The position numbers and the translations under genes are program-made. The notes under the pieces are model-generated. The model made no database searches. It saw only the letters and a list, made by a program, of their open reading frames with translations, and had not been told where the DNA came from. Below, piece by piece: positions 1 through 7,334 of a DNA stretch of 13,913 bases. Source of the stretch: CAZOHN01 sp964579325 (GTDB lineage: Bacteria > Pseudomonadota > Alphaproteobacteria > Rhodobacterales > Rhodobacteraceae). The DNA lies in NCBI GenBank assembly GCA_964579325.1, contig CAZOHN010000090.1:1-13913 (forward strand), given 5' to 3'. The stretch's first letter is position 1. Every line of letters starts with the position of its first letter.

Positions 1-203
1 CCTTCCTCAACCATGTCCGCAAGGCCAAGGTTCCGGTCACGATCTTCCTTATCAACGGCGTCAAGCTTCAAGGTGTCATCACCTGGTTCGATAACTTCTG
101 CGTGCTGTTGCGCCGCGATGGTCAATCGCAGCTTGTCTACAAGCATGCGATCTCGACCATCATGCCCGGCGCGCCGATCAGCCTCTACGAAGGGGAAGAC
201 TGA
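1..203 (+). CDS. hfq: RNA chaperone Hfq, C-terminal part (5' end outside window)
   Basis: Reading from base 3 gives 66 residues, beginning FLNHVRKAKVPVTIFL and ending in a TGA at 201-203. Hfq is the hexameric Sm-like chaperone that pairs small RNAs with mRNAs in the cytoplasm. Visible features are most of the Sm1 motif (VTIFLINGVKLQGVI), the FDNFCVLLRRDG strand, and the Sm2 signature YKHAISTIMP, which lines the RNA-binding pore. The protein stops about 11 residues after Sm2, so it has the short tail usual in alphaproteobacteria. Only the first dozen or so residues are missing upstream. hflX follows 56 bases later on the same strand, a pairing conserved in many proteobacteria and consistent with co-transcription. 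The identification is secure. Confidence 0.96.
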   Translation, partial: FLNHVRKAKVPVTIFLINGVKLQGVITWFDNFCVLLRRDGQSQLVYKHAISTIMPGAPISLYEGED

Positions 204-259
204 TCTCGGACGCTTCGCATGACGATCTCGATCTCCTGTCCGGCCGGACGGGCCAGAGG

Positions 260-1534
260 TTGCGCGACACCGCGACCGCGGCCACCCGGACCTGGCTCCT
301 GCATCCGGCGCTGAAATCCGCCAACGCGCGCCGCCTGCCAGAACACGCGCTGGCCGAAGCCGTGGCACTTGCCGCAGCCCTGCCCGAGCTTGAGCTTTGC
401 GGGTCCGAGGTCATCCGGCTGTCCCGCACCCATCCCGGCACGCTGCTGGGGTCGGGCAAGCTGGACGAGTTGAAGACGCGGTTCAAGGCCGACCGCATCG
501 ACCTCGTGGTCGTCGACGGGTCGGTCTCGCCGGTTCAGCAGCGCAATCTTGAACGGGAATGGGGGGTCAAGCTTCTCGACCGGACCTCGCTGATCCTCGA
601 AATCTTCGCCGACCGGGCCCGCACGCGCGAAGGCGTGTTGCAGGTGGAACTCGCCGCGCTCAGCTACCAGCGCACGCGGCTGGTCCGTGCCTGGACCCAC
701 CTTGAACGCCAGCGCGGCGGCTTCGGCTTTGTCGGCGGCCCGGGCGAGACCCAGATCGAGGCCGACCGCCGCGCCATCGACGACCAGATCATCCGCCTGC
801 GCCGTCAGCTCGACGGTGTGGTCAAGACGCGCGAACTGCACCGCGCCGCGCGGCGCAAGGTGCCCTATCCCATCGTCGCGCTCGTGGGCTACACCAACGC
901 CGGCAAGTCCACCCTGTTCAACCGGCTCACCGGGGCCGAGGTTCTGGCCAAGGACATGCTCTTCGCCACGCTCGACCCGACCATGCGGGAGGTCCGCCTG
1001 CCCACCGGCCTGCGGGTGATCCTGTCCGACACCGTGGGCTTCATCTCCGATCTGCCCACCCAGCTTGTCGCGGCCTTCCGCGCCACGCTCGAGGAGGTTC
1101 TCGAAGCCGACCTCATCCTCCACGTCCGCGACATCGCCCACCCCGACACGGTCGCCCAGGCCGAAGACGTCGGCAAGATCCTCGCCGATCTTGGCGTGGC
1201 CGAGACGGCGCCGGTGATCGAGGTCTGGAACAAGATCGACCTGCTGGACCCCGAGGCCCACGCCGCCCACCACGCCCAGGCCGGGCGCACGGAGGGCGTG
1301 TTCGCCATTTCGGCGGTGACGGGGGAGGGGATCGACGCCCTTCTCGCGGCAGTGATGGCGCAACTCGATGCCCCGCGCTCCGAAGAGAGGCTCCTGGTGC
1401 CTTTCGAGGACGGACGCCGCCGTGCCTGGCTGCACGGGCAGGGCATCGTCGTTTCCGAGATCGAGGCCGAGGACGGCCACCGTATCGACGTGCGCTGGAC
1501 CGAGCGGCAGGCGCGGGAGTTCGCCGCCCTCTGA
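260..1534 (+). CDS. hflX: GTPase HflX (ribosome-associated)
   Basis: This is a 424-residue Obg-HflX superfamily GTPase. HflX binds the 50S subunit and splits stalled or stress-inactivated 70S ribosomes. The N-terminal glycine-rich domain covers roughly residues 10-200 and includes the family loop GGPGETQIE at 159-167. The G domain follows: G1 GYTNAGKST at 210-218, the switch I region FATLDPT at 235-241, G3 DTVGF at 257-261, G4 NKID at 324-327, and G5 SAVTG at 351-355. The length is normal for the family. The start is uncertain. I used TTG at 260, with a weak purine-rich AGAGG directly before it. The frame stays open upstream to near the hfq stop but shows no ATG or GTG there. The conserved core begins at residue 10 (RTWLLHP), so little is at stake. 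It is probably co-transcribed with hfq. Confidence 0.95.
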   Translation: MRDTATAATRTWLLHPALKSANARRLPEHALAEAVALAAALPELELCGSEVIRLSRTHPGTLLGSGKLDELKTRFKADRIDLVVVDGSVSPVQQRNLEREWGVKLLDRTSLILEIFADRARTREGVLQVELAALSYQRTRLVRAWTHLERQRGGFGFVGGPGETQIEADRRAIDDQIIRLRRQLDGVVKTRELHRAARRKVPYPIVALVGYTNAGKSTLFNRLTGAEVLAKDMLFATLDPTMREVRLPTGLRVILSDTVGFISDLPTQLVAAFRATLEEVLEADLILHVRDIAHPDTVAQAEDVGKILADLGVAETAPVIEVWNKIDLLDPEAHAAHHAQAGRTEGVFAISAVTGEGIDALLAAVMAQLDAPRSEERLLVPFEDGRRRAWLHGQGIVVSEIEAEDGHRIDVRWTERQAREFAAL

Positions 1535-1542
1535 AGTTGGCG

Positions 1543-1570
1543 TGGACAATTACATACCAGATGGTATGCT
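1543..1570 (+). promoter_or_regulatory. Predicted promoter with palindromic operator before the BNR-propeller gene
   Basis: A sigma-70-like promoter can be read here: TGGACA at 1543-1548 (5/6 to consensus), a 16-base spacer, then TATGCT at 1565-1570. A perfect 6-bp inverted repeat, CATACC-AGAT-GGTATG at 1553-1568, lies in the spacer and overlaps the -10. An outer ACAA/TTGT pair extends the symmetry imperfectly. This stretch is AT-rich compared with its surroundings. The placement suits a repressor that blocks RNA polymerase. The half-site resembles some GntR-family operators, but the regulator cannot be named from sequence alone. Confidence 0.55.
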
Positions 1571-1584
1571 TGTCTTGTGCGAAC

Positions 1585-1595
1585 GAGGGAGGAGG
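1585..1595 (+). promoter_or_regulatory. Ribosome binding site deciding the start of the BNR-propeller gene
   Basis: GAGGGAGGAGG ends 5 bases before ATG 1601. An in-frame GTG at 1577 lies before this site and close to the predicted transcription start, so ATG 1601 is preferred. Confidence 0.75.
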
Positions 1596-1600
1596 CGCGC

Positions 1601-2761
1601 ATGTCCGGTGAAGTCATAGTGCTTGCAGGAACCACGAAAGGCCTGTTCCTGATCGAGTCCGGGCCGGACCGTACCGGATGGTCGGTTCGCGGCCCGTTCT
1701 GCGATGGCTGGCCGATCAACCACGCCATCGGCGACCCCGAGACCGGCACCCTATGGGCCGGTGGTGGCGGCGACTGGCATGGCGCGGGCGTCTGGCGCTC
1801 GGACGACGGCGGCGCGAGTTGGGAGCTGTCTCGCCTCTCGACCGGGCAGATGGACGACTGGGCGGCCAATGACGCCGATTTCGCCGCGATGGTCGGCTGG
1901 AAGCCCTGCGAGGTGCCCTTCGGCAAGGACTTCGGCCAGGTCTGGTCGCTCTGCCATGCCCACGGCAGGCTCTACGCGGGCACCAAACCCGCAACGCTCG
2001 TGCAAAGCGATGATGGCGGGCGGAGCTGGCAACAGGTCGAGGCGCTGACCGACCATTCGTCGCGGCCGGACTGGAACCCCGGAGCCGCGGGCCTCGTCCT
2101 GCATACCATCGTCCCTGACCCGGCGGACCCGCGGAAACTCTGGGTCGGCATCTCGGCGGCCGGGGTTTTCGCCACCGAGGACGGCGGCACGACATGGGAC
2201 CGCCGCAACCGCCTCTCGAACGAACACGCCCACGCCCACCACGACCACCCCGCAGCCCCCCAAGGCGGCGAGACCGGCCACTGCGTGCACAACATGGCCC
2301 GCGCGCCGGGGCAGGGGTCGGACGTGCTCTGGCAGCAGAACCACCACGGCGTGTTCCGCAGCCCCGACGGCGGGCGCAGCTGGGACGATGTGACCGAGGG
2401 CCTGCCCTCCACCTTCGGCTTTCCCATCGCCGTCCACCCGCGCGACCCCGCCACCGTCTGGGTCTTGCCGCTCAACGGCGACATGGAAGGCCGCTACCCG
2501 CCCGATGCGAAGGCCGCGGTCTGGAAGACCTCCGACGCCGGGGCAAGCTGGGGCGACCGGCGCGCGGGCCTGCCGCAGCAGTCGTGCTTCTTCACCGTGC
2601 TCCGCCAGGGCATGGCCACAGACCGCGCCGAACCGGCAGGTGTCTACTTCGGCACCAATTCCGGCTCGGTGTTCGCCAGCCGCAACGAGGGTGAAACCTG
2701 GGACGAAATCGCCCGCCACCTGCCCACCGTCCTCTGCGTCGAGACGCTCGGCCGCGCCTGA
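1601..2761 (+). CDS. BNR/Asp-box repeat beta-propeller protein (sialidase-like fold), function unknown
   Basis: This 386-residue protein is built from six Asp-box (BNR) motifs of the form S-x-D-x-G-x-x-W: SDDGGASW 67-74, SDDGGRSW 136-143, TEDGGTTW 192-199, SPDGGRSW 254-261, SDAGASWG from 310, and RNEGETW from 360. The even spacing points to a six-bladed propeller like those of sialidases and Vps10-type proteins. No signal peptide is visible, so it is probably cytoplasmic. A histidine-rich stretch (HAHAHHDHP) sits near 209-217 and NHH near 247. I could not find a convincing sialidase arginine triad or RIP motif, so enzymatic activity should not be assumed. Such proteins are usually annotated as glycosyl hydrolase or WD40/YVTN/BNR-like. 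It has its own promoter and a strong RBS, and it ends 4 bases from the convergent pqqE stop. It lacks the features of a PQQ-dependent dehydrogenase. Confidence 0.85.
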   Translation: MSGEVIVLAGTTKGLFLIESGPDRTGWSVRGPFCDGWPINHAIGDPETGTLWAGGGGDWHGAGVWRSDDGGASWELSRLSTGQMDDWAANDADFAAMVGWKPCEVPFGKDFGQVWSLCHAHGRLYAGTKPATLVQSDDGGRSWQQVEALTDHSSRPDWNPGAAGLVLHTIVPDPADPRKLWVGISAAGVFATEDGGTTWDRRNRLSNEHAHAHHDHPAAPQGGETGHCVHNMARAPGQGSDVLWQQNHHGVFRSPDGGRSWDDVTEGLPSTFGFPIAVHPRDPATVWVLPLNGDMEGRYPPDAKAAVWKTSDAGASWGDRRAGLPQQSCFFTVLRQGMATDRAEPAGVYFGTNSGSVFASRNEGETWDEIARHLPTVLCVETLGRA

Positions 2762-2765
2762 CGCC

Positions 2766-3899
2766 TCAGCGCCGCATCAAGAACTCGGTTTCGGCCAGCG
2801 CCGGGCCGGGCGCCTCGGCCAGCATCGCGTCCACCACCGCCCGGTGCGGCGACTTGCGGCACACCGGGTCGGCGGCGCGGGCATCGCCTGCCAGTGCCAG
2901 TGCCTGACAGCGGCAACCGCCGTGGTCCACGTCGCGGCGCGGGCAGGCGCGGCAGGTCTCGTCCATCCAGTCCGTGCCGCGATAGGCATTGAACGCCGCG
3001 CCGCGATACCAGATCTCGGCCAGCGGCGCCTCGGTCACCTTCTGGAACAGCAGCCCAGGAATGGTCTGCGCCGCGTGGCACGGCAGCACGGTGCCATCGG
3101 GCGCCACATTCAGCCCCGTCGCCCCCCAGCCGCCCATGCACGACTTCGGATAGTCGGCGTAGTAGTCCGGCGGCACGAAGTCGATCACCAGCCGCCCGGT
3201 CATTCGGGCGCGCGCCTCCTCCACGATCCGCTTGGCCGCCTCGGTCTGCGCGCGGGAGGGCTGCAACGCGGTGCGGTTTTTCAGCGCCCAGCCGTAGAAC
3301 TGCACGCAGGCCACCTCCACCCGCCGCGCGCCCAGCCGCTCGGCCATCGCGATCGTCTCGGGCAGGTCGTCAAGGTTATGACGGTGCATCACCGCATTCA
3401 GTGTGAGCGGCAGCCCCCGCGCCGCGATCGCCTCTGCCACCGCCATCTTGCGGGCGAAGCCGCCCTTGTAGCCGCCGATCCGGTCGGCAAGCTCGGGCCG
3501 CACACCCTGCAGCGACAGCTGCACATGGTCAAGCCCCGCTGCAACCAGTTCCGCCAGCCGCTCGGGCGTCAGCCCGATGCCGGACGTGATGAGGTTCACG
3601 TAGAGCCCTGCCTCCCGCCCCGCTGCCACAAGGTCGGTCAGGTCGCGCCGCGAGGCTGGCTCGCCACCCGACAGGTGCAGGTGCAAGACGCCGAGGTCCG
3701 CCGCCTCGCGGAACACCCGCGCCCAGGTCCCGGTGTCGAGTTCGGTGTCCCGTGCCACAAGGTCCAGCGGGTTCGAGCAATAGGGGCAGGCGAGCGGGCA
3801 GCGGTGGGTGAGTTCCGCCAGAAGCGCGAGCGGGGCGGGAATAACCGGCACCGGCGCAGACCGGGCCGCGCCTTCGGTGGGCAGCGCGGTGTCAGGCAT
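2766..3899 (-). CDS. pqqE: PQQ synthase radical SAM enzyme PqqE (PqqA peptide cyclase)
   Basis: This is a 377-residue radical SAM/SPASM enzyme. With PqqD, it forms the carbon-carbon bond between the conserved Glu and Tyr of the PqqA precursor peptide, the first step of PQQ synthesis. The SAM-cluster motif CPLACPYC has cysteines at 34, 38 and 41, and GGEP is at 78-81. C-terminal auxiliary-cluster ligands are visible: SCMGG, LPCHAA, then CRACPRRDVDHGGCRCQA and DPVCRKS. These include the Asp after CPRR expected at the PqqE auxiliary cluster II. The start is ATG at 3897-3899 (MPDTALP). A longer reading from 3959 would only add residues overlapping pqqD. It overlaps the pqqD stop by 8 bases, implying translational coupling. 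It is the last gene of pqqABCDE, and no hairpin separates it from the convergent gene. Confidence 0.96.
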   Translation of the reverse strand: MPDTALPTEGAARSAPVPVIPAPLALLAELTHRCPLACPYCSNPLDLVARDTELDTGTWARVFREAADLGVLHLHLSGGEPASRRDLTDLVAAGREAGLYVNLITSGIGLTPERLAELVAAGLDHVQLSLQGVRPELADRIGGYKGGFARKMAVAEAIAARGLPLTLNAVMHRHNLDDLPETIAMAERLGARRVEVACVQFYGWALKNRTALQPSRAQTEAAKRIVEEARARMTGRLVIDFVPPDYYADYPKSCMGGWGATGLNVAPDGTVLPCHAAQTIPGLLFQKVTEAPLAEIWYRGAAFNAYRGTDWMDETCRACPRRDVDHGGCRCQALALAGDARAADPVCRKSPHRAVVDAMLAEAPGPALAETEFLMRR

Positions 3900-4170
3900 C
3901 GGCGAAATCCACCAGCCGCCGGTCGGCCAGCCCCTGAAGGAACGTCTGCGCATCGGCACGGATCAGGTCCTCGGGCGCGGCGAAACGCGCGGCAAGCCGC
4001 CGCGCGATCTCCGAGACCGGGCGCCGCCCATCCACCTCGCCCAGGATCGCCGCCGCCGGTGGATCGAGCATCAGGGCCCGCTCCGGGCCCAGCAGCACCG
4101 GCACACCCCGCACCCGGTCCTGGTGCAGCCGCACTCCGCGGGGGAGGGCAGGGACGGGATCAGCGCTCAC
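3892..4170 (-). CDS. pqqD: PQQ biosynthesis peptide chaperone PqqD
   Basis: This 92-residue RRE-fold protein binds the PqqA peptide and presents it to PqqE. The sequence matches the family throughout: PALPRGVRLHQDRVRGVPVL near 7-26, then GPERALMLDPPAAAIL near 28-43, and LADRRLVDF near the end. The GTG at 4170 is chosen as the start because it gives the usual length of about 90 residues beginning VSADPVPALPRG, and because it overlaps the pqqC stop as GTGA. An upstream ATG at 4197 would add nine residues (MAARRGVVA) inside pqqC and is less likely. The 3' end overlaps pqqE by 8 bases. In some bacteria pqqC and pqqD, or pqqD and pqqE, are fused; here they are separate. Confidence 0.94.
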   Translation of the reverse strand: MSADPVPALPRGVRLHQDRVRGVPVLLGPERALMLDPPAAAILGEVDGRRPVSEIARRLAARFAAPEDLIRADAQTFLQGLADRRLVDFADA

Positions 4171-4907
4171 CGCAACAACCCCTCGCCGGGCCGCCATGCG
4201 CCCGGCGGGATGTTGCCCTCGACATAGCCGTGCCAGAGCGCGTCGAGCTGCGCCCAGAGGATATCGGTCTTGAGCGTGAGCGCGGCGGCGCAGGCGTCCT
4301 GCTCGGCCGGCGTCGTGGCGTGGTCGAGCACGAAGCGCAGCGTGAAGGCCACGTCCTTCGGCGCCTCCTTCAGCCGCGTGCGGAAGTAGGCGAGCGTCTC
4401 GGGGTTGGCGAAGGCGTAGTGTTCCAGCAACCCCTCAATCCGCCGCTCGTGGATCGCCGGCGCGAAAAGCTCCGTCAGCGACGAGGCCATCGCGGCCACC
4501 AGCGGCGCCTCGCGCACGAAGCGGACGTAGGTATCCACCGCGAACCGCGTCGCGGGCATCACGCCCTTGCCCGAGGCGACATAGGCCGGATCAAGCCCCA
4601 CGCCCTCGGCGAGCTTCAGCCAGCGCCGGATGCCGCCGCCTTCCTCGATCCCGCCGTCATGGTCCTCGATCCGCCCGCGCCAGGCGCGGCGCAGGTCGGG
4701 GTCCTCGCAGCGCGACATGAATGCGGCATCCTTCATCGGGATGCGCGACTGGTAGTGCCAGCGGTTCACCACCCAGGCCCGCACTTCATCCATCGTGCAG
4801 TCGCCGCCGTGCAGGCGGGTGTGGAACGGGTGCTTGTCGTGGTAGCGTTCTGCTCCGATCTGGCGCAGGCGCGCCTCGAAGGCGGTGCGGCTTTCCTGTC
4901 GGGTCAC
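4167..4907 (-). CDS. pqqC: Pyrroloquinoline-quinone synthase PqqC
   Basis: This 246-residue cofactorless oxidase catalyses the last step of PQQ formation: ring closure and an eight-electron oxidation using O2. The active-site residues known from Klebsiella PqqC all appear here, shifted by one position: Y22-H23 in RYHDKHPFH, R49 and Q53 in NRWHYQ, H83 in EDHDGG, Y127, E146 in SLTELFAP, H153 and R156 in AIHERR, Y174, R178 and K213. (The reference residues are recalled, not looked up.) The length is normal. The start is GTG at 4907, overlapping the pqqB stop as GTGA. The same four-base arrangement joins it to pqqD downstream. The full set of catalytic residues argues for an active enzyme. Confidence 0.97.
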   Translation of the reverse strand: MTRQESRTAFEARLRQIGAERYHDKHPFHTRLHGGDCTMDEVRAWVVNRWHYQSRIPMKDAAFMSRCEDPDLRRAWRGRIEDHDGGIEEGGGIRRWLKLAEGVGLDPAYVASGKGVMPATRFAVDTYVRFVREAPLVAAMASSLTELFAPAIHERRIEGLLEHYAFANPETLAYFRTRLKEAPKDVAFTLRFVLDHATTPAEQDACAAALTLKTDILWAQLDALWHGYVEGNIPPGAWRPGEGLLR

Positions 4908-5785
4908 AGCACGATCTCCTCTCCGTCGGCGGCAATGCCCCAGCCCGCCTCCAGCACTGCCTCGCGCTCGGGGCCGGGGCGCAGGACGGGGTTGGTGTTG
5001 TTGAGGTGGATGAAGACCTTGCGCGCCCGGCCGCCGGCCAGCCGGGCAAGGCTGCCCTCCGGCCCCGACATCGCCATATGCCCCATCCGCGCGCCGGTCT
5101 TGGGACCGGTGCCGCTGCGGATCATGTCGTCATCCGCCCAGACCGTCCCGTCGAAGCACAGCATGTCGGCATCGGTCAGCCGCTCGGGCAGGCCCGGGGG
5201 CAGGGCCGCGCAGCCGGGAGCGTAATGCATCATCCGGCCCCCTGCCTCTATGCGCAGCGCCACCGTCTGCTCGCCCACCGCCTGCGTGTCGGGCTCGCCG
5301 TCCTCGAGGAAGAGCGCGATCTTGCCGGGCACCGCGAAGGGCGTGACCCTTAGCCCCGCGACTTCGAAAGCGGTGTCGAGCGCCATTTCGCGGAAGGTAA
5401 CGAGGTCGGAGTTCAGCACACGGAACACCTCGTTGTCATGCAGGATCGACAGGACCGCCGGGGTCGCGATCACCTCGAAGGCAGTGCCCTCGCGCAGCGA
5501 CAACAGCCCCGCGATGTGGTCGATGTCGCCGTTCGTCAGGATCACCGCGCGCACCGAAGTGCCACGAAGGCCCACCGGCGCAAGTGCGGGGGATACTGCG
5601 AACTGCGCGCGGAGGTCCGGCGAGGCGTTCAGCACGACCCAATCCCGCCCCTCGGCCGAAACCGCGAGCGAGGATTGCGTCATCGCCGGGATCTCACCGG
5701 CCCGCGCTGCCACGCAGTTCGGGCAACCGCAATTCCACTGCGGCAACCCGCCGCCCGCCCCTGCACCCAGAACGCGGACGATCAC
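4904..5785 (-). CDS. pqqB: PQQ biosynthesis protein PqqB (metallo-beta-lactamase fold oxygenase)
   Basis: This 293-residue protein has a metallo-beta-lactamase fold. PqqB is thought to be an iron-dependent enzyme that hydroxylates the cross-linked Glu-Tyr dipeptide between the PqqE and PqqC steps. The family start is clear: MIVRVLGAGAGGGLPQWNC, with the CxCxxC cysteines at 19, 21 and 24. The metal-site motif TNGDIDHIAG covers residues 84-93, and the C-terminal family stretch KVFIHLNNTNPVL is present. The start is GTG at 5785, 12 bases after the pqqA stop. No clear Shine-Dalgarno sequence precedes it, so translation may depend on coupling to pqqA. The stop overlaps pqqC as GTGA. The length fits the family (about 300). 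Confidence 0.96.
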   Translation of the reverse strand: MIVRVLGAGAGGGLPQWNCGCPNCVAARAGEIPAMTQSSLAVSAEGRDWVVLNASPDLRAQFAVSPALAPVGLRGTSVRAVILTNGDIDHIAGLLSLREGTAFEVIATPAVLSILHDNEVFRVLNSDLVTFREMALDTAFEVAGLRVTPFAVPGKIALFLEDGEPDTQAVGEQTVALRIEAGGRMMHYAPGCAALPPGLPERLTDADMLCFDGTVWADDDMIRSGTGPKTGARMGHMAMSGPEGSLARLAGGRARKVFIHLNNTNPVLRPGPEREAVLEAGWGIAADGEEIVL

Positions 5786-5797
5786 TACGGCGTCGGA

Positions 5798-5896
5798 TCA
5801 GAACAGCGGAGCGTCGTGATCGTCTTCCGCCGGGCCGTACATGTTGATTTCCATGCCGCAGGCGATTTCCACGGCCTTCGGGGTCGTCCATGCCAT
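5798..5896 (-). CDS. pqqA: PQQ precursor peptide PqqA
   Basis: This 32-residue peptide is the ribosomal substrate from which PQQ is cut. The sequence begins MAWTTPKAVEIACGMEINMY. The two residues that become PQQ, Glu and Tyr in the E-x3-Y motif, are E16 and Y20. The ICVGME-like context (IACGME) matches the alphaproteobacterial form known from Methylorubrum. The acidic tail ends DDHDAPLF. It lies directly upstream of pqqB on the same strand, as expected. A strong Shine-Dalgarno (AGGGAGGA, complement of 5903-5910) lies 6 bases before ATG 5896. This fits the need to make PqqA in excess over the enzymes. Small-gene callers could miss it because of its length. Confidence 0.95.
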   Translation of the reverse strand: MAWTTPKAVEIACGMEINMYGPAEDDHDAPLF

Positions 5897-5902
5897 CGTC
5901 GT

Positions 5903-5958
5903 TCCTCCCTGGGATGAGTCGATGCAATGACGCTTACCGAGCCTAGGCCGCATGTCAA
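5903..5958 (-). promoter_or_regulatory. Predicted promoter and RBS of the pqqABCDE operon
   Basis: On the minus strand a perfect TTGACA (-35) lies at 5953-5958. The best -10 at 16-base spacing is the weak TAAGCG (5931-5936), so the promoter may need an activator. The RBS AGGGAGGA at 5903-5910 precedes pqqA. The predicted leader is short and shows no riboswitch-like fold to the eye. Confidence 0.45.
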
Positions 5959-6085
5959 ACCCGATCGTTCCGCCTCATACCATCGTCGGGGCAAGCGTGA
6001 GAGTTTCCTGAGAGTCCGCGCGGTCTGCTGGAATGGGCCGTCGGTCCCGTCGCGATCCTCCAAGGGAACGCACGTGGCGGCAGCA

Positions 6086-6102
6086 GCCCCTGCGATCGGG
6101 GC
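6086..6102 (-). terminator. Stem-loop just downstream of mct, possible weak terminator
   Basis: GCCCC (6086-6090) and GGGGC (6098-6102) pair around a 7-base loop, 2 bases after the mct stop. There is no T-run behind it on the minus strand, so an intrinsic terminator is doubtful. It may stabilise the transcript end or reduce read-through into pqqA. Confidence 0.3.
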
Positions 6103-6104
6103 AG

Positions 6105-7334
6105 TCAGCCCACCGTCACGACGCCCGCCTTGACCACCCCCGCATCCATCAGCCGCCCGATCTCGCCCGAGCCCATCCCGATCACGTCCGCCAGGATCGC
6201 CTCGGTATGCTCGCCCAGCCGCGGCGCGCGGCCGGGCGCGCTGCGGTCGGACGCGCCCCAGGCGACGGGGCTCCCCGGGGTGGGCAGCGGCCCGATGCCG
6301 GGGTGGTCGACCATCGCCACCATCGGGTTCTCGGGCGAAAGGTCGGGATCCTCACGCACCGCCTGCGCGAAGCTGCGGAACGGCGCCCAGGTCAGCCCCG
6401 CGGCGTCCAGCACTGGCCCCAGGCCGCCCAGATCCCGCGCCGCGAACCACGGCGCGAACAGCCCGCCGATCTCGTGCCGCGCCTGCCAGCGGTCGCCCTC
6501 GCGGCGGAAGTCGAGGCCCAGCCGCGCCGCCAGCGCGTCGATCTCCGCGCCGGTCTCGGTCACCTTCACCAGCCCCCGCCACTGCCGGTCCGTCAGCCCG
6601 ATCACCATCACCCGCCGCCCGTCGCGGGTGGCGAAGTCCTGCCCGTAGGCGCCATAGAGGAAGTTGCCCGCCTTCGGCCGGTCCACCCCGTTCGCCACCA
6701 CTTCGCCCACGATGCCCAGATGCCCCAGCATCGCCGCCGCGACGTCCTTCAGCGCCAGCTCCGCAAGCTGCCCCTGCCCGGTCCGCAGCCGGTGCCGCTC
6801 GGCGGCAAGGAGCGTGTTCGCCACCATCTGCCCCGCGATGCAGTCCCAGGCCGGCAACACATGCGCCACCGGCGCATCCGACCCCTCCGGCCCCGTCGCC
6901 ATCGGAAACCCCAGCGAGGGGTTGACCGTGTAATCCACCGAAGGCTCGCCCCGCCGCGTTCCCGTCAGCGACACCATCACCAGATCGGGCCGCAGCGCCG
7001 ACAAGGCCGGATAATCCATCCAGCCCCGCACCCGCAGGTTGGTCAGGAACAGCCCCGCGTCCGGCCCCGGCGCGGTGATCAGCCGCGTGACGATCTCCTG
7101 CCCCTCGGGCCTCGACATGTCGACCGCGATCGACCGCTTGCCCTTGTTCAACCCCGCCCAGAACAGGCTCGTGCCGCCCTCCGTCACCGGCCAGCGCTGC
7201 GCGTCGAGGCCGCCCTGCAGCCGGTCGAACCGGATCACGTCGGCCCCCATCTGCGCCAGCGTCAGCCCCGCCAGCGGCACCGCCACGAAGGCCGAGCCCT
7301 CGACCACCCGCATCCCCGACAGGATACCCATCAT
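6105..7334 (-). CDS. mct: Mesaconyl-CoA C1-C4 CoA transferase (2-methylfumaryl-CoA isomerase), CaiB/BaiF family
   Basis: This 409-residue class III CoA transferase closely resembles Mct of the 3-hydroxypropionate bicycle as I recall it: GMRVVEGSAFVAVPLAGLTL at 7-26, GADVIRFD near 30-37, FWAGLNKGKRSIAVD at 58-72, VDYTVNP at 133-139, and HVLPAWD at 158-164. Asp164 matches the catalytic aspartate (Asp165 in Chloroflexus). Mct moves CoA within one molecule, from C1 to C4 of mesaconate, so 2-methylfumaryl-CoA becomes 3-methylfumaryl-CoA. The ATG at 7334 overlaps the meh stop as ATGA; a second ATG follows at 7331. The neighbouring hydratase is the next enzyme of the same route, which strengthens the call. 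The alternative is another CaiB family member, such as an itaconate CoA transferase, but the motif set fits Mct better. Confidence 0.85.
   Translation of the reverse strand: MMGILSGMRVVEGSAFVAVPLAGLTLAQMGADVIRFDRLQGGLDAQRWPVTEGGTSLFWAGLNKGKRSIAVDMSRPEGQEIVTRLITAPGPDAGLFLTNLRVRGWMDYPALSALRPDLVMVSLTGTRRGEPSVDYTVNPSLGFPMATGPEGSDAPVAHVLPAWDCIAGQMVANTLLAAERHRLRTGQGQLAELALKDVAAAMLGHLGIVGEVVANGVDRPKAGNFLYGAYGQDFATRDGRRVMVIGLTDRQWRGLVKVTETGAEIDALAARLGLDFRREGDRWQARHEIGGLFAPWFAARDLGGLGPVLDAAGLTWAPFRSFAQAVREDPDLSPENPMVAMVDHPGIGPLPTPGSPVAWGASDRSAPGRAPRLGEHTEAILADVIGMGSGEIGRLMDAGVVKAGVVTVG

Noticed and set aside
1601..2761. PQQ-dependent dehydrogenase, since a propeller protein sits beside the pqq operon
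   Set aside because: The repeats are Asp-boxes, not the tryptophan-docking motifs of quinoproteins. There is no signal peptide, and the gene is convergent to the operon with its own promoter.
2505..5225. Very long open frame (906 codons) on the plus strand opposite the pqq genes
   Set aside because: It is a GC-rich shadow: Arg/Pro/Gly-rich with no domain, and it lies antisense to four clear PQQ genes. The similar long frames opposite the acylase (8901-11273) and opposite mct (6033-7448) are shadows for the same reason.
5976..5985. CATACCATCG upstream of pqqA as a second copy of the operator found before the BNR gene
   Set aside because: Only one half-site is present without its inverted partner, so a chance match is likely.
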